Shown: positions 6,854 to 13,388 of the stretch, in pieces
Position numbering within the stretch: the stretch's first letter is position 1
Layout: each line of letters starts with the position of its first letter
DNA from: Treponema sp. UBA7570
Lineage (GTDB): Bacteria > Spirochaetota > Spirochaetia > Treponematales > Treponemataceae
Assembly: GCA_002477955.1 (NCBI GenBank)
Contig: DLLE01000017.1
Span: 1-22,563 of the forward strand
Length of the DNA: 22,563 nt
Direction: 5' to 3'
Made by a program: the position numbers and the translations under genes
The notes under the pieces: generated by a model
What the model saw: only the letters and a program-made list of their open reading frames with translations
What the model was told of the DNA's origin: nothing
Databases searched by the model: none

Positions 6854-6868
6854 ATTTTGTGTTATATT
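6839..6868 (+). promoter_or_regulatory. Possible promoter of the UPF0158-GNAT gene
   Basis: TTGCCC (6839-6844) and TATATT (6863-6868) are 18 bases apart at the end of clpP. The predicted start near 6875 leaves a leader of about 23 bases. The match is moderate, and cotranscription with clpP is equally possible. Confidence 0.35.
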
Positions 6869-6897
6869 AGGGCAATCAACATAAAAAAGGGTAATCG

Positions 6898-7797
6898 ATG
6901 TTTTTTGAATTAACTGATTCTTTGTGCGCAGACATTTTGTTCGCCATGGAAAATCAGCAGCAAAATTTTGGTTTGGATGCGAAAAATTCCAGGATTGTTC
7001 AGTGTGAGCCAGAATCGGTTGATGAGGAAAATATTTATTCGCTGCCGTTGTGGACTAGTGCCGACGGCTACAGTTTGCTTGAAAATTTTATTGCAAAGTA
7101 CAAAGGCATAAAGGCTTGCGGCGAACTTAAACAGATTTTACTTGAAGGACGGGGGGTTTTCAGAAATTTTAAAAATACATTAAAAAAGTATCCTGAAGCG
7201 GACAGAAGATTTCATTCTTTTAAGAACAAAGAAATGAAAAAAATGGTTTGCGAATGGTACAACGCACTGCGGGAGTCGTGGGGGCTGGAAACTTTAGAGC
7301 AAGACTTTTACGAATATGATGATCTGGTTCTTGAAGACTTTGCTTTCCGGACATTTTCTGCGGATATGGACAGCGGAAATGTTGCTTTTTTAGCAAGTGC
7401 TTTTTTTGAAGAATTAAAAATTCAATTTTCAGGTGAACTTGGTTCAGCTATTTCTTTACAACTAAAAGATCAGTTTGATTCAATCAACGCTCTGACTAAA
7501 AACTGTACTGGCGGTTTTGTTTGCCGTACTTTGTCGGACGAGTTTGCCGGTTGTGTTTTATATTCGGGTTTGTCCAGTAAAAAGGTTGCATTTTTAAACG
7601 CCCTTTTTGTAAATCAGAATTACCGTGGGCTTGGAATTGCCAGAGAGCTTTTATCAAGAAGCATTTCCACTTTAACCGAAGACGGAATTCAATTTTTTAT
7701 AATTAACAATTCATTTGTGCCAAAAATGCTAAAATCAACATTGACCGATTTAGGTTTTGAAGAAAAAGATTTTGCTTTTGTGGCTGAATTGAACTAA
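6898..7797 (+). CDS. UPF0158-domain / GNAT N-acetyltransferase fusion
   Basis: The 299-residue protein has two parts. Residues 1 to about 135 resemble the UPF0158 family, including WTSADGYSLLENFIA (52-66) and GRGVFRNFKNTLKKYPE (84-100), ending in WYNALRESWGLE. The UPF0158 function is unknown. Residues from about 140 on form a GNAT acetyltransferase fold with the acetyl-CoA pyrophosphate loop in ALFVNQNYRGLGIARELL (RGLGIA, 243-248) and a C-terminal LGFEEKDF segment. The fusion suggests that UPF0158 recognises a target for acetylation; this is inference. The ribosome site is a weak AAAAGGG. The gene lies between clpP and the DbpA-domain gene on the same strand. No signal peptide or membrane segment was seen. 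Confidence 0.82.
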   Translation: MFFELTDSLCADILFAMENQQQNFGLDAKNSRIVQCEPESVDEENIYSLPLWTSADGYSLLENFIAKYKGIKACGELKQILLEGRGVFRNFKNTLKKYPEADRRFHSFKNKEMKKMVCEWYNALRESWGLETLEQDFYEYDDLVLEDFAFRTFSADMDSGNVAFLASAFFEELKIQFSGELGSAISLQLKDQFDSINALTKNCTGGFVCRTLSDEFAGCVLYSGLSSKKVAFLNALFVNQNYRGLGIARELLSRSISTLTEDGIQFFIINNSFVPKMLKSTLTDLGFEEKDFAFVAELN

Positions 7798-7837
7798 AGC
7801 CTATTTAATTTAAGGCATTTTTTTTAGGAGTATCAAA

Positions 7838-8662
7838 ATGGCTTTTAACAGACGTGAAACTGAACTTAACATGGATCAGGTAGCTGCTTTTTTGAAAAAC
7901 GCAGTTTCTAAAGTAGAATCAAATCCGGAATATTACGAAGAACTTAAAAAAGTTTTTAAGAAAAATGTTCCTCTTACAAGACGCTCTTATGTTGCCGCTT
8001 TTCTTTTGCAGGCTTCAAAAGGCGCAATCTATCGCTTTAATCCGAACAGGACAGCACGCGAAAATTTCCGTGAACGCCGTGAGGAAAATCGTCGCAACCG
8101 CTACGAAGAAAGAAAAGAACGTCAGGAAAATTCTGAGAGCGAGCCAAAAGAACGCAGTCCTCGTGTAGAAATCGCACCAGAAAATGCTGCGACAGTTTTT
8201 GTAAGCATTGGACGCAACCGTCATGTATTTGCACGCGATCTTCTTGGTCTTTTTATCAACGAAGCTGGAATTGAACGCGAACGCATCGGAAATATCAAAG
8301 TTCTTGCAAATTATTCTTTTGTTGAGCTTTTCAAAGAAGATGCAGACAAGGCAATTTCTGCGCTCAACGATTTTGACTGGCGCGGTCGCAAACTTTCTGT
8401 TAGTTATTCTGAAAAGAAAGATGCCGCTGAGTTTTCTGAAAAAGAAAGCGAACCTGCAGAAGAATACATTAACAATGAAAGAGTTCCAAATGTAGAAAAC
8501 AAGTCTGCGCCGATTGTTGACAGTTTTACCGCTTCAAATTCGGATACTGTTGCTCAGCAGGCTGCTTTTGCAAAAGAAATGGAAAAAGCGCCAATTGAAA
8601 TGACAGACGAAGAAATCATGGCTCTCCGCAAGCCTCGCTCAAGTTCTTCTGCTGATCTGTAA
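7838..8662 (+). CDS. Stand-alone DbpA-type RNA-binding domain protein
   Basis: Residues 119-192 (TVFVSIGRNRHVFARDLLG to KLSVSYSE) match the C-terminal RNA-binding domain that anchors the DEAD-box helicase DbpA on 23S rRNA: an IGR start, NEAGI, GNIKV and SFVEL are all present. No helicase core precedes it. Instead there is a helical N-terminal segment (1-65), a very basic Arg/Glu-rich stretch (about 71-107, with NRRNRYEERKER) and an acidic, probably disordered tail (195-274). It may bind structured RNA or assist ribosome assembly as a helicase-free adaptor; this is inference. AGGAG lies seven bases before the ATG. The gene ends at an intrinsic terminator. Confidence 0.8.
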   Translation: MAFNRRETELNMDQVAAFLKNAVSKVESNPEYYEELKKVFKKNVPLTRRSYVAAFLLQASKGAIYRFNPNRTARENFRERREENRRNRYEERKERQENSESEPKERSPRVEIAPENAATVFVSIGRNRHVFARDLLGLFINEAGIERERIGNIKVLANYSFVELFKEDADKAISALNDFDWRGRKLSVSYSEKKDAAEFSEKESEPAEEYINNERVPNVENKSAPIVDSFTASNSDTVAQQAAFAKEMEKAPIEMTDEEIMALRKPRSSSSADL

Positions 8663-8672
8663 AATTTAAATG

Positions 8673-8722
8673 GCATTGAGTTTTTGAAAATTTTGATTTT
8701 TAAGAGCTCAATGCTTTTTTTT
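8673..8722 (+). terminator. Intrinsic terminator after the DbpA-domain gene
   Basis: GCATTGAG (8673-8680) pairs perfectly with CTCAATGC (8707-8714) and is followed by T8 (8715-8722). The loop is long (26 bases) and AT-rich, so efficiency may be modest. The next gene starts 30 bases later, so some readthrough may supply its transcript. Confidence 0.65.
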
Positions 8723-8752
8723 GCGAATTTGTTTTTTTTGCAGAGGCTTTTT

Positions 8753-9448
8753 ATGGTAAAAATTTTAAGAACGGGTCCGCTCGGTGTAAATTCCATGGTT
8801 GTAGATCTTTGTGAAAATAAGGTTTTTATCGTAGATCCCGCCAGCTGCGAATATTGCGGAGACAAAACCGTAATTTCTGATTATTTAAAAGAAAACAAAA
8901 AAGAGCCGGTCGCACTTGTTTTAACTCACGGTCATTTTGACCATGTTGCCGGGCTTCCTGTTTTGAAAGAATTTTATCCGAATATTCCTATTTTAATTCA
9001 CAATGCTGATTCTCAAATGATTGGCAAGGACGCTTCTAAAATTCAAAAAGAAGAACTTGATGCAATCGGGTTTTCTGATTTTTTAAGCGCGGTAAAAAAT
9101 CTTCCTTCTGCCGACTGTTTTTTGGAAGATAATAAAACACTTTTTGACTGTATGGAACATTTTTCCGGCGGACTTTCGAAAAAAGTAAAAGATTCTCTTA
9201 AAAACTGGAAAATTCTTCATACACCAGGACACACGATGGGAAGTGTCTGCCTTTACAACGAATCCGAAAAATTGCTTTTGAGTGGCGATACTGTTTTTTA
9301 CGGAAGTTATGGACGGACAGACCTTGGCGGAAACGAAGTTTTGATGATGCAGAGCCTTAAAAAGTTAAAGCAGGACGTAGACGGAAAGACTTTGGTTTAT
9401 CCTGGACACGATTATTGTGGCTTTAAAATGGATGATTTTTTCTTCTAA
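8753..9448 (+). CDS. Metallo-beta-lactamase-fold hydrolase (glyoxalase II-like)
   Basis: A cytoplasmic metal-dependent hydrolase of the glyoxalase II-like branch. Metal ligands are visible in order: THGHFDH (58-64), H160 in HTPGHTMG, D179 in LSGDTVF and H219 in VYPGHDY, all at normal spacing. The GRTDLGG segment is typical of small family members often annotated as hydroxyacylglutathione hydrolase, but the substrate cannot be told from sequence. I place the start at ATG 8753, preceded by GAGG (8743-8746), which gives 231 residues. The longer frame from TTG 8684 would begin inside the terminator and add a hydrophobic run with no family match. A cysteine pair (SCEYC, 31-35) is unusual and could affect redox behaviour. 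Confidence 0.88.
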   Translation: MVKILRTGPLGVNSMVVDLCENKVFIVDPASCEYCGDKTVISDYLKENKKEPVALVLTHGHFDHVAGLPVLKEFYPNIPILIHNADSQMIGKDASKIQKEELDAIGFSDFLSAVKNLPSADCFLEDNKTLFDCMEHFSGGLSKKVKDSLKNWKILHTPGHTMGSVCLYNESEKLLLSGDTVFYGSYGRTDLGGNEVLMMQSLKKLKQDVDGKTLVYPGHDYCGFKMDDFFF

Positions 9449-9475
9449 GTTTTGTTTTGCAGAAAAATTTCAAAA

Positions 9476-10063
9476 TCAAAGCTCAAAAAATTCATATTTT
9501 ATGTTTTCTTTTGTGACTGTCAAAACTGCGTAGCTTTTTTTTGAATTTTTTCTTGGTAATGAAATACTTCCGGGATTTAAAAGCAGAATATCTTTTGAAA
9601 TTTTGGCAAATGGCACGTGTGTATGGCCGAAAAGTCCTGCGTCAAATTTGTTTTTTTCAAGATAATCGAGCAATTCCTGTGTTGAATAATAAACTCCAAA
9701 AAAATGTCCATGTGTTACAAAAAATTTTTTGTGTGCAACCGTAAAGCTGGCATCTTCTTGAATTTGTAAAATTTGCGGTTTATCTGTAAAAATTTTGTAA
9801 TAAGGCGAATCTCCGTTTCCGCGGACAAAAATTACATTTTCTGGCAAAATTTTGTGTTCTGGAGGAGAGTTAAAGTCTTCTTCCATAATTGTTATTAAAT
9901 CTAGCATTCCGTCGCCTGTAAAAACTAGGGCATCGCAGGTATTTTTTTGAGATTCCAGAACAGAGCGCAAATTTTTTGTTTGACCGTGGCTGTCCGAAAT
10001 AACTAGAATTTTTGCAGTTTCTTTGTTTGCGAGATTTTTTGTTTTTTCTTGAATTAGGGGCAT
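9476..10063 (-). CDS. YfcE/MJ0936-type metallophosphatase (phosphodiesterase)
   Basis: This is a calcineurin-like metallophosphoesterase of 195 residues. The metal-binding series is complete: DSHG (D24, H26), FTGDG (D51), RGNGD (N83), THGH (117-120), FGHTHVP (H147, H149) and NPGS (163-166). Family members hydrolyse phosphodiesters, and the YfcE group includes small cytoplasmic phosphodiesterases; the natural substrate is unknown. The ATG overlaps the stop of the upstream lipoprotein gene by one base (TGATG) with no separate ribosome site, so translation is coupled. The gene is last in the envelope cluster that diverges from an adenylate cyclase, which makes a cyclic-nucleotide-related role worth testing but not shown. 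Confidence 0.87.
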   Translation of the reverse strand: MPLIQEKTKNLANKETAKILVISDSHGQTKNLRSVLESQKNTCDALVFTGDGMLDLITIMEEDFNSPPEHKILPENVIFVRGNGDSPYYKIFTDKPQILQIQEDASFTVAHKKFFVTHGHFFGVYYSTQELLDYLEKNKFDAGLFGHTHVPFAKISKDILLLNPGSISLPRKNSKKSYAVLTVTKENIKYEFFEL

Positions 10064-10896
10064 CAGTTAAAAATAAAATGATTTGCGGCTTTTAATCCGG
10101 ATTCATAATCTGTGTAATTTGAAACCTGTTTTTGTTTCCCGACAATTTTTTGCACAACTTGAATTAAATTTTTATTGATTTCAAGCGGGGCGCGAAGTTT
10201 TAGCATTTCATCGATTGCATTTAAAAGCATTGAACTTGTGTCAAAATCTGGAATGTTTGCAGTTTGCTCCATTTCGAGAGAATTTTGTTTTGGAGTATAG
10301 TCGAGGACAAAATCTGCCGTCGATTCGGAACCGAGCGTGTCGTCTTGTTGAAAAAATGAAAAAACTGGATATGAACGTTTAAAAACTTTTTCATTTTTGT
10401 TTTCTTCCTGCTGTTTTATAGAAAGGTCTTCGAGTCTTGCAAGTGCGTTGCAAAGTCCTTCTGGAGCGCCAAATGTTATTATTCCTGCAAGATTTTTGTC
10501 TTCAAGTTTTGAATAAATTGAACTGATTCTTGGTTTTCCTGCAACTAAAAAATCTTCCGGATAAACCAAAATTGTTATTAAAGCTTCCGTTTCGTCAGTT
10601 TTGACACCGTAATTTATGTTCAAAAGCTGTTTTATTTTTTCGACAGTTTGCAAATCGTTGTAGCTGTGTCCTAAAACTACGGCAATTGTTTTGCCGGAAA
10701 GATATTCTTTTGTCTGTTCGTCCAAAATGTTTATTTTGACGGCAGTTTTCTGTTCTTCGGTTTGAATTTCTTCTGTAGCCGCTGGCTGTGTTTTTTGTTC
10801 TTTTGTGCAACTTGTAAATCCTGCTGCACAAACAGCAAAGAACGCGCTTATAAAAAGTACGTCCTTTGAGATTTTTTTAAATTTTATCTGATTCAT
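10063..10896 (-). CDS. Uncharacterised lipoprotein with possible periplasmic-binding-like domain
   Basis: An exported lipoprotein of 277 residues. The N-terminus has basic residues, a hydrophobic core (about 13-26) and a spirochaete-type lipobox ending at C30 (GFTSC), followed by a polar Gln/Glu/Thr linker to about residue 52. The mature part starts with GKTIAVVLGHSYNDLQTVEK and contains an ITFGAPEGLCNALARLED segment. Alternating strands and helices resemble a Rossmann-like or solute-binding fold, but I do not recognise the family. The start codon immediately follows the fecR-type gene stop (TAAATG), and the end overlaps the phosphatase gene by one base, so it lies mid-operon. The role is unknown. 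Confidence 0.8.
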   Translation of the reverse strand: MNQIKFKKISKDVLFISAFFAVCAAGFTSCTKEQKTQPAATEEIQTEEQKTAVKINILDEQTKEYLSGKTIAVVLGHSYNDLQTVEKIKQLLNINYGVKTDETEALITILVYPEDFLVAGKPRISSIYSKLEDKNLAGIITFGAPEGLCNALARLEDLSIKQQEENKNEKVFKRSYPVFSFFQQDDTLGSESTADFVLDYTPKQNSLEMEQTANIPDFDTSSMLLNAIDEMLKLRAPLEINKNLIQVVQKIVGKQKQVSNYTDYESGLKAANHFIFN

Positions 10897-11652
10897 TTAT
10901 TCTTTTATCGTAATATTTATAAGAAGATTTGAGCGTTTTGATGAATTTTGATTGGTTGGATCATAACTTTCTAGTTTGCCGATGTTTTCCGACATTTTTT
11001 TCAAATTTTCTTTTGGTGAAGTAGAAGAATTTTCTGTATAAGAAGATTTAGTGTGTTTTCTTACGATAACTGCTCCTGATTGACCTCTAGAAATTGATTC
11101 AGAATTGTTTTCTTCAATTTCAATGTCATCATCTTCTGTAGCTGCAATTTCCGGTTGCTGTGGCTGAGAAGATTTCCAGGCTGTAGTTTCGCCTTCGTAA
11201 CCGATAATTTCTGTTCCGCCGTAAATGTTTTTTACGCTGAATTCAGTTCCGCGGACAGAAGCGGTTGCAACTGGTGAGCGAACTGTAAAACCAATTCTGC
11301 GGTCTTCTGTTTTTTTTACGTTTGACCTTAGAGAACCTGTGTCTAAGAAAAGTTTTGTTTCGTCCTTGTCTTTTTTTTCGGCGAGTTGCTCAACTGTTAT
11401 TCGGCTCATCGGCGAAACTGTTACTGTCGAATTTTTTATTTTAATAATAAGTTCCGACTTAAAACCTGTCTGAATAACATCGCCGCGGCTTACAGAATTT
11501 CCTGTTTTAAGCGCAGTCCATATTCCTGCGCGCTGAACTTCTGTTTTTCCTTTTGCAGAAACGACTGTTGCTTCAAATGGGGCAGAAAAAGCACAAACAG
11601 AACCAAAAAGTGTTAAACAAATAAATGCAAACGTTTTTACTGTTTTTTTCAT
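10897..11652 (-). CDS. FecR-domain periplasmic protein
   Basis: The 251-residue product has a signal peptide (MKKTVKTFAFICLTLFGSVC, cleavage likely near A24) and a FecR domain, about residues 28-155. This includes GDVIQTGFKSELIIKI and the hallmark RSPVATASVRGTEFSV (125-140). FecR domains in Gram-negatives relay envelope signals, while in spirochaetes they are often periplasmic proteins of unknown partner. After the domain comes an acidic stretch (EDDDIEIEENN) and a Ser/Asn/Lys-rich tail, likely disordered. GGAGG precedes the ATG. No sigma-factor gene is adjacent, so a classical FecI/FecR circuit is not supported by the context. It sits between the outer-membrane barrel gene and the lipoprotein gene. 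Confidence 0.88.
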   Translation of the reverse strand: MKKTVKTFAFICLTLFGSVCAFSAPFEATVVSAKGKTEVQRAGIWTALKTGNSVSRGDVIQTGFKSELIIKIKNSTVTVSPMSRITVEQLAEKKDKDETKLFLDTGSLRSNVKKTEDRRIGFTVRSPVATASVRGTEFSVKNIYGGTEIIGYEGETTAWKSSQPQQPEIAATEDDDIEIEENNSESISRGQSGAVIVRKHTKSSYTENSSTSPKENLKKMSENIGKLESYDPTNQNSSKRSNLLINITIKE

Positions 11653-11669
11653 TTTGTTTCCTCCATAAT

Positions 11670-12821
11670 TTAGAATGTAAGAATTGCTTTCAACGAAATC
11701 GACGTTTTGTTGTTTTCAGAGTTGTCTTTGTCAAAGAATTGTGAAAGTTCTGCGCCTGCAAACAAATCGCTTAAAATCTGCCAGTTTGCAAGTGCTTTGT
11801 ATTGAAAGCCAGAATATTTGTTTTTATTTTTGTTTGTGTTAAAAACTGCATCTGCATTTGCCGCAACAAGAAGATTTTTTACAGGCTTTATTGAAGCAGA
11901 AAGCCCGGCTTTAAGGATTCCGGAAAATTCTGGTTCTTCGAGCGAATTTACAGCAGTTGAACTTGTAATTGCAGAAAAAGCGTTTACCGAAGAATCTTTG
12001 TCTTTTTCTTCTCCTGTAGTGTATACAGCGTTGAAAGAAAATTGTGTATCTTTAAAGCCTGGATAAAAATAAATTCTTGCTTTTGAAAGGTTCGCAATTT
12101 TGAATTTTTGGTCGTCGTATTTAGAGAATTCGATAGCTGCCGTCAAATCGTAAAAAAGCCCGTTTAAAACAGAAACCGGACCTTCGAGTTTTCCTTCTGC
12201 AAAAAGCCTGTTGTAATTTTTCCCTTCAAGCCGGCATGCATTTAAAACTTCGGCAGAAAACGTCTGTTCACCAAAAAAAGACGGCAATTCAACTTTTAAA
12301 CCTGCAATAAGATATTTAGCGCATAAATCGTAGATTTTGTCTTCGTCGGCGATATAGTCAAAGTCGTTTAGAGTGATAAACTGGGAATTTAAAAGACCTG
12401 TGTAAAAACCGTAGGCGCTGGCTTTTATTCCAGGAAGTTGAAATTGAACTTCCGCCCCATCTCCGCTCTGATTATATATAATGGAAGAAATGTCTGAATA
12501 ATAAAAACGTCCAACGTTGAATATAAAATTTTGCTTATAAAAAACAAACTGCGCGTTGTCAAGATTTATTGCATTTGTTGAATCTTTTTTGTCGGCGTCA
12601 TATTCGTGCTGAAAACGTCCCTGTACAAAAAAATAATTTTTTGTGTCTTGAAAAGGAACCTGTCCCCAAATCGAGGCATAGTTTTTTTGATTGAGTTTTA
12701 GGCCATCGTTAGAAAAAGTATCCTCAAATTTTGAATTATTTCCAAGGCTTCCGCCAAAATCGAATGCAGAAAGCGAAATTGCTGCAAAAAAAGCGGATAC
12801 TGTAAGAATCGATTTTTTCAT
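11670..12821 (-). CDS. Predicted outer-membrane beta-barrel protein
   Basis: A signal peptide (MKKSILTVSAFFAAISLSA) is followed by about 360 residues of alternating short amphipathic strands, such as NYFFVQGRFQHEY, NFIFNVGRFYYSD and ARIYFYPGF. The last residues, SISLKAILTF, end in phenylalanine, the usual C-terminal outer-membrane insertion signal. Aromatic residues recur at strand ends. There is no sign of a plug or TonB box. Function could be porin-like or structural; the family is not recognised. GGGAG lies before the ATG. It is second in a five-gene cluster with a FecR-domain protein, a lipoprotein and a metallophosphatase, which suggests a shared envelope role. Confidence 0.82.
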   Translation of the reverse strand: MKKSILTVSAFFAAISLSAFDFGGSLGNNSKFEDTFSNDGLKLNQKNYASIWGQVPFQDTKNYFFVQGRFQHEYDADKKDSTNAINLDNAQFVFYKQNFIFNVGRFYYSDISSIIYNQSGDGAEVQFQLPGIKASAYGFYTGLLNSQFITLNDFDYIADEDKIYDLCAKYLIAGLKVELPSFFGEQTFSAEVLNACRLEGKNYNRLFAEGKLEGPVSVLNGLFYDLTAAIEFSKYDDQKFKIANLSKARIYFYPGFKDTQFSFNAVYTTGEEKDKDSSVNAFSAITSSTAVNSLEEPEFSGILKAGLSASIKPVKNLLVAANADAVFNTNKNKNKYSGFQYKALANWQILSDLFAGAELSQFFDKDNSENNKTSISLKAILTF

Positions 12822-12856
12822 ATTTACTCCCGATACAAAATGTCTTTTTGCAGTTT

Positions 12857-13294
12857 TTATTCTTGCGAAAGGCAGGCATTAAAAATTGCAATTACATCCC
12901 GGCCGTTTACTTTTTGCGATGGATCTGAGTTTTCTGGTAAAATTTCTTTTGCCTGAAGTTCTTTAAAGGCGTAATGCGGATTTGAAAAAAGCGTATAAAA
13001 AATTCCGCCTTTTAAATTTGCAAGTTTTGCAAAAATAAAGGAAAGTTCTGAGAGTGTAACAGGTGATGATGAAGAAATTTCTTTTTTTAATGGAAAATTT
13101 TCTTTTAGAACGTCGAGCGATTCTTCGTAAGACGCGTTTTCATCAATTTTTTCCGAATATACTCCGTAAAGATACGCTACTTGACCGTAAGTTGCAGTTT
13201 TTGAGTTGATGAGTTCTGTTAATTTTTCGGAATTTTGAGCAGCTGCAGAAAAAGAAAGCAATGCAGCAATCAGCAGCAACAGACTTTTTTTCAT
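12857..13294 (-). CDS. Small exported protein of unknown function
   Basis: The product is 145 residues with a clear signal peptide (MKKSLLLLIAALLSFSAAAQ, cleavage after AAA near residue 19). The mature part is mostly helical, with regularly spaced charged residues and LSELSFIFAKLANLKGG and GRDVIAIFNACLSQE near the end. No family recognised. It is the first gene of the envelope cluster, has GGAGG before the ATG and lies 94 bases from the divergent cyclase gene. Periplasmic location is inferred from the signal peptide; there is no lipobox. Confidence 0.75.
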   Translation of the reverse strand: MKKSLLLLIAALLSFSAAAQNSEKLTELINSKTATYGQVAYLYGVYSEKIDENASYEESLDVLKENFPLKKEISSSSPVTLSELSFIFAKLANLKGGIFYTLFSNPHYAFKELQAKEILPENSDPSQKVNGRDVIAIFNACLSQE

Positions 13295-13372
13295 ATTTCC
13301 TCCGAGATTGAAACTATTTATATGATTTGAAAAGAGAATTGAAATTTAACTATATAAAATCATAACATGTGT

Positions 13373-13378
13373 TATACT
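13373..13378 (+). promoter_or_regulatory. Candidate extended -10 of the adenylate cyclase gene
   Basis: TATACT is preceded by TGT, giving an extended -10 (TGTTATACT). It ends 10 bases before the ATG, so the transcript would start near 13385 with at most a few untranslated bases. No good -35 is present at 17 bases. An alternative is TTGAAA (13327-13332) with TATATA (13351-13356), 18 bases apart, which would leave a 26-base leader that still lacks a Shine-Dalgarno. Confidence 0.45.
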
Positions 13379-13388
13379 TTTTGTCATA

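Noticed and set aside
8684..8752. N-terminal extension of the metallo-beta-lactamase-fold protein from TTG 8684
   Set aside because: It would start in the loop of the preceding terminator and has no ribosome site. ATG 8753 is preceded by GAGG.
10897..11652. FecI/FecR iron-signalling system
   Set aside because: Only the FecR domain is present. No ECF sigma factor or TonB receptor lies nearby, and the protein has a signal peptide instead of a cytoplasmic N-terminal domain.
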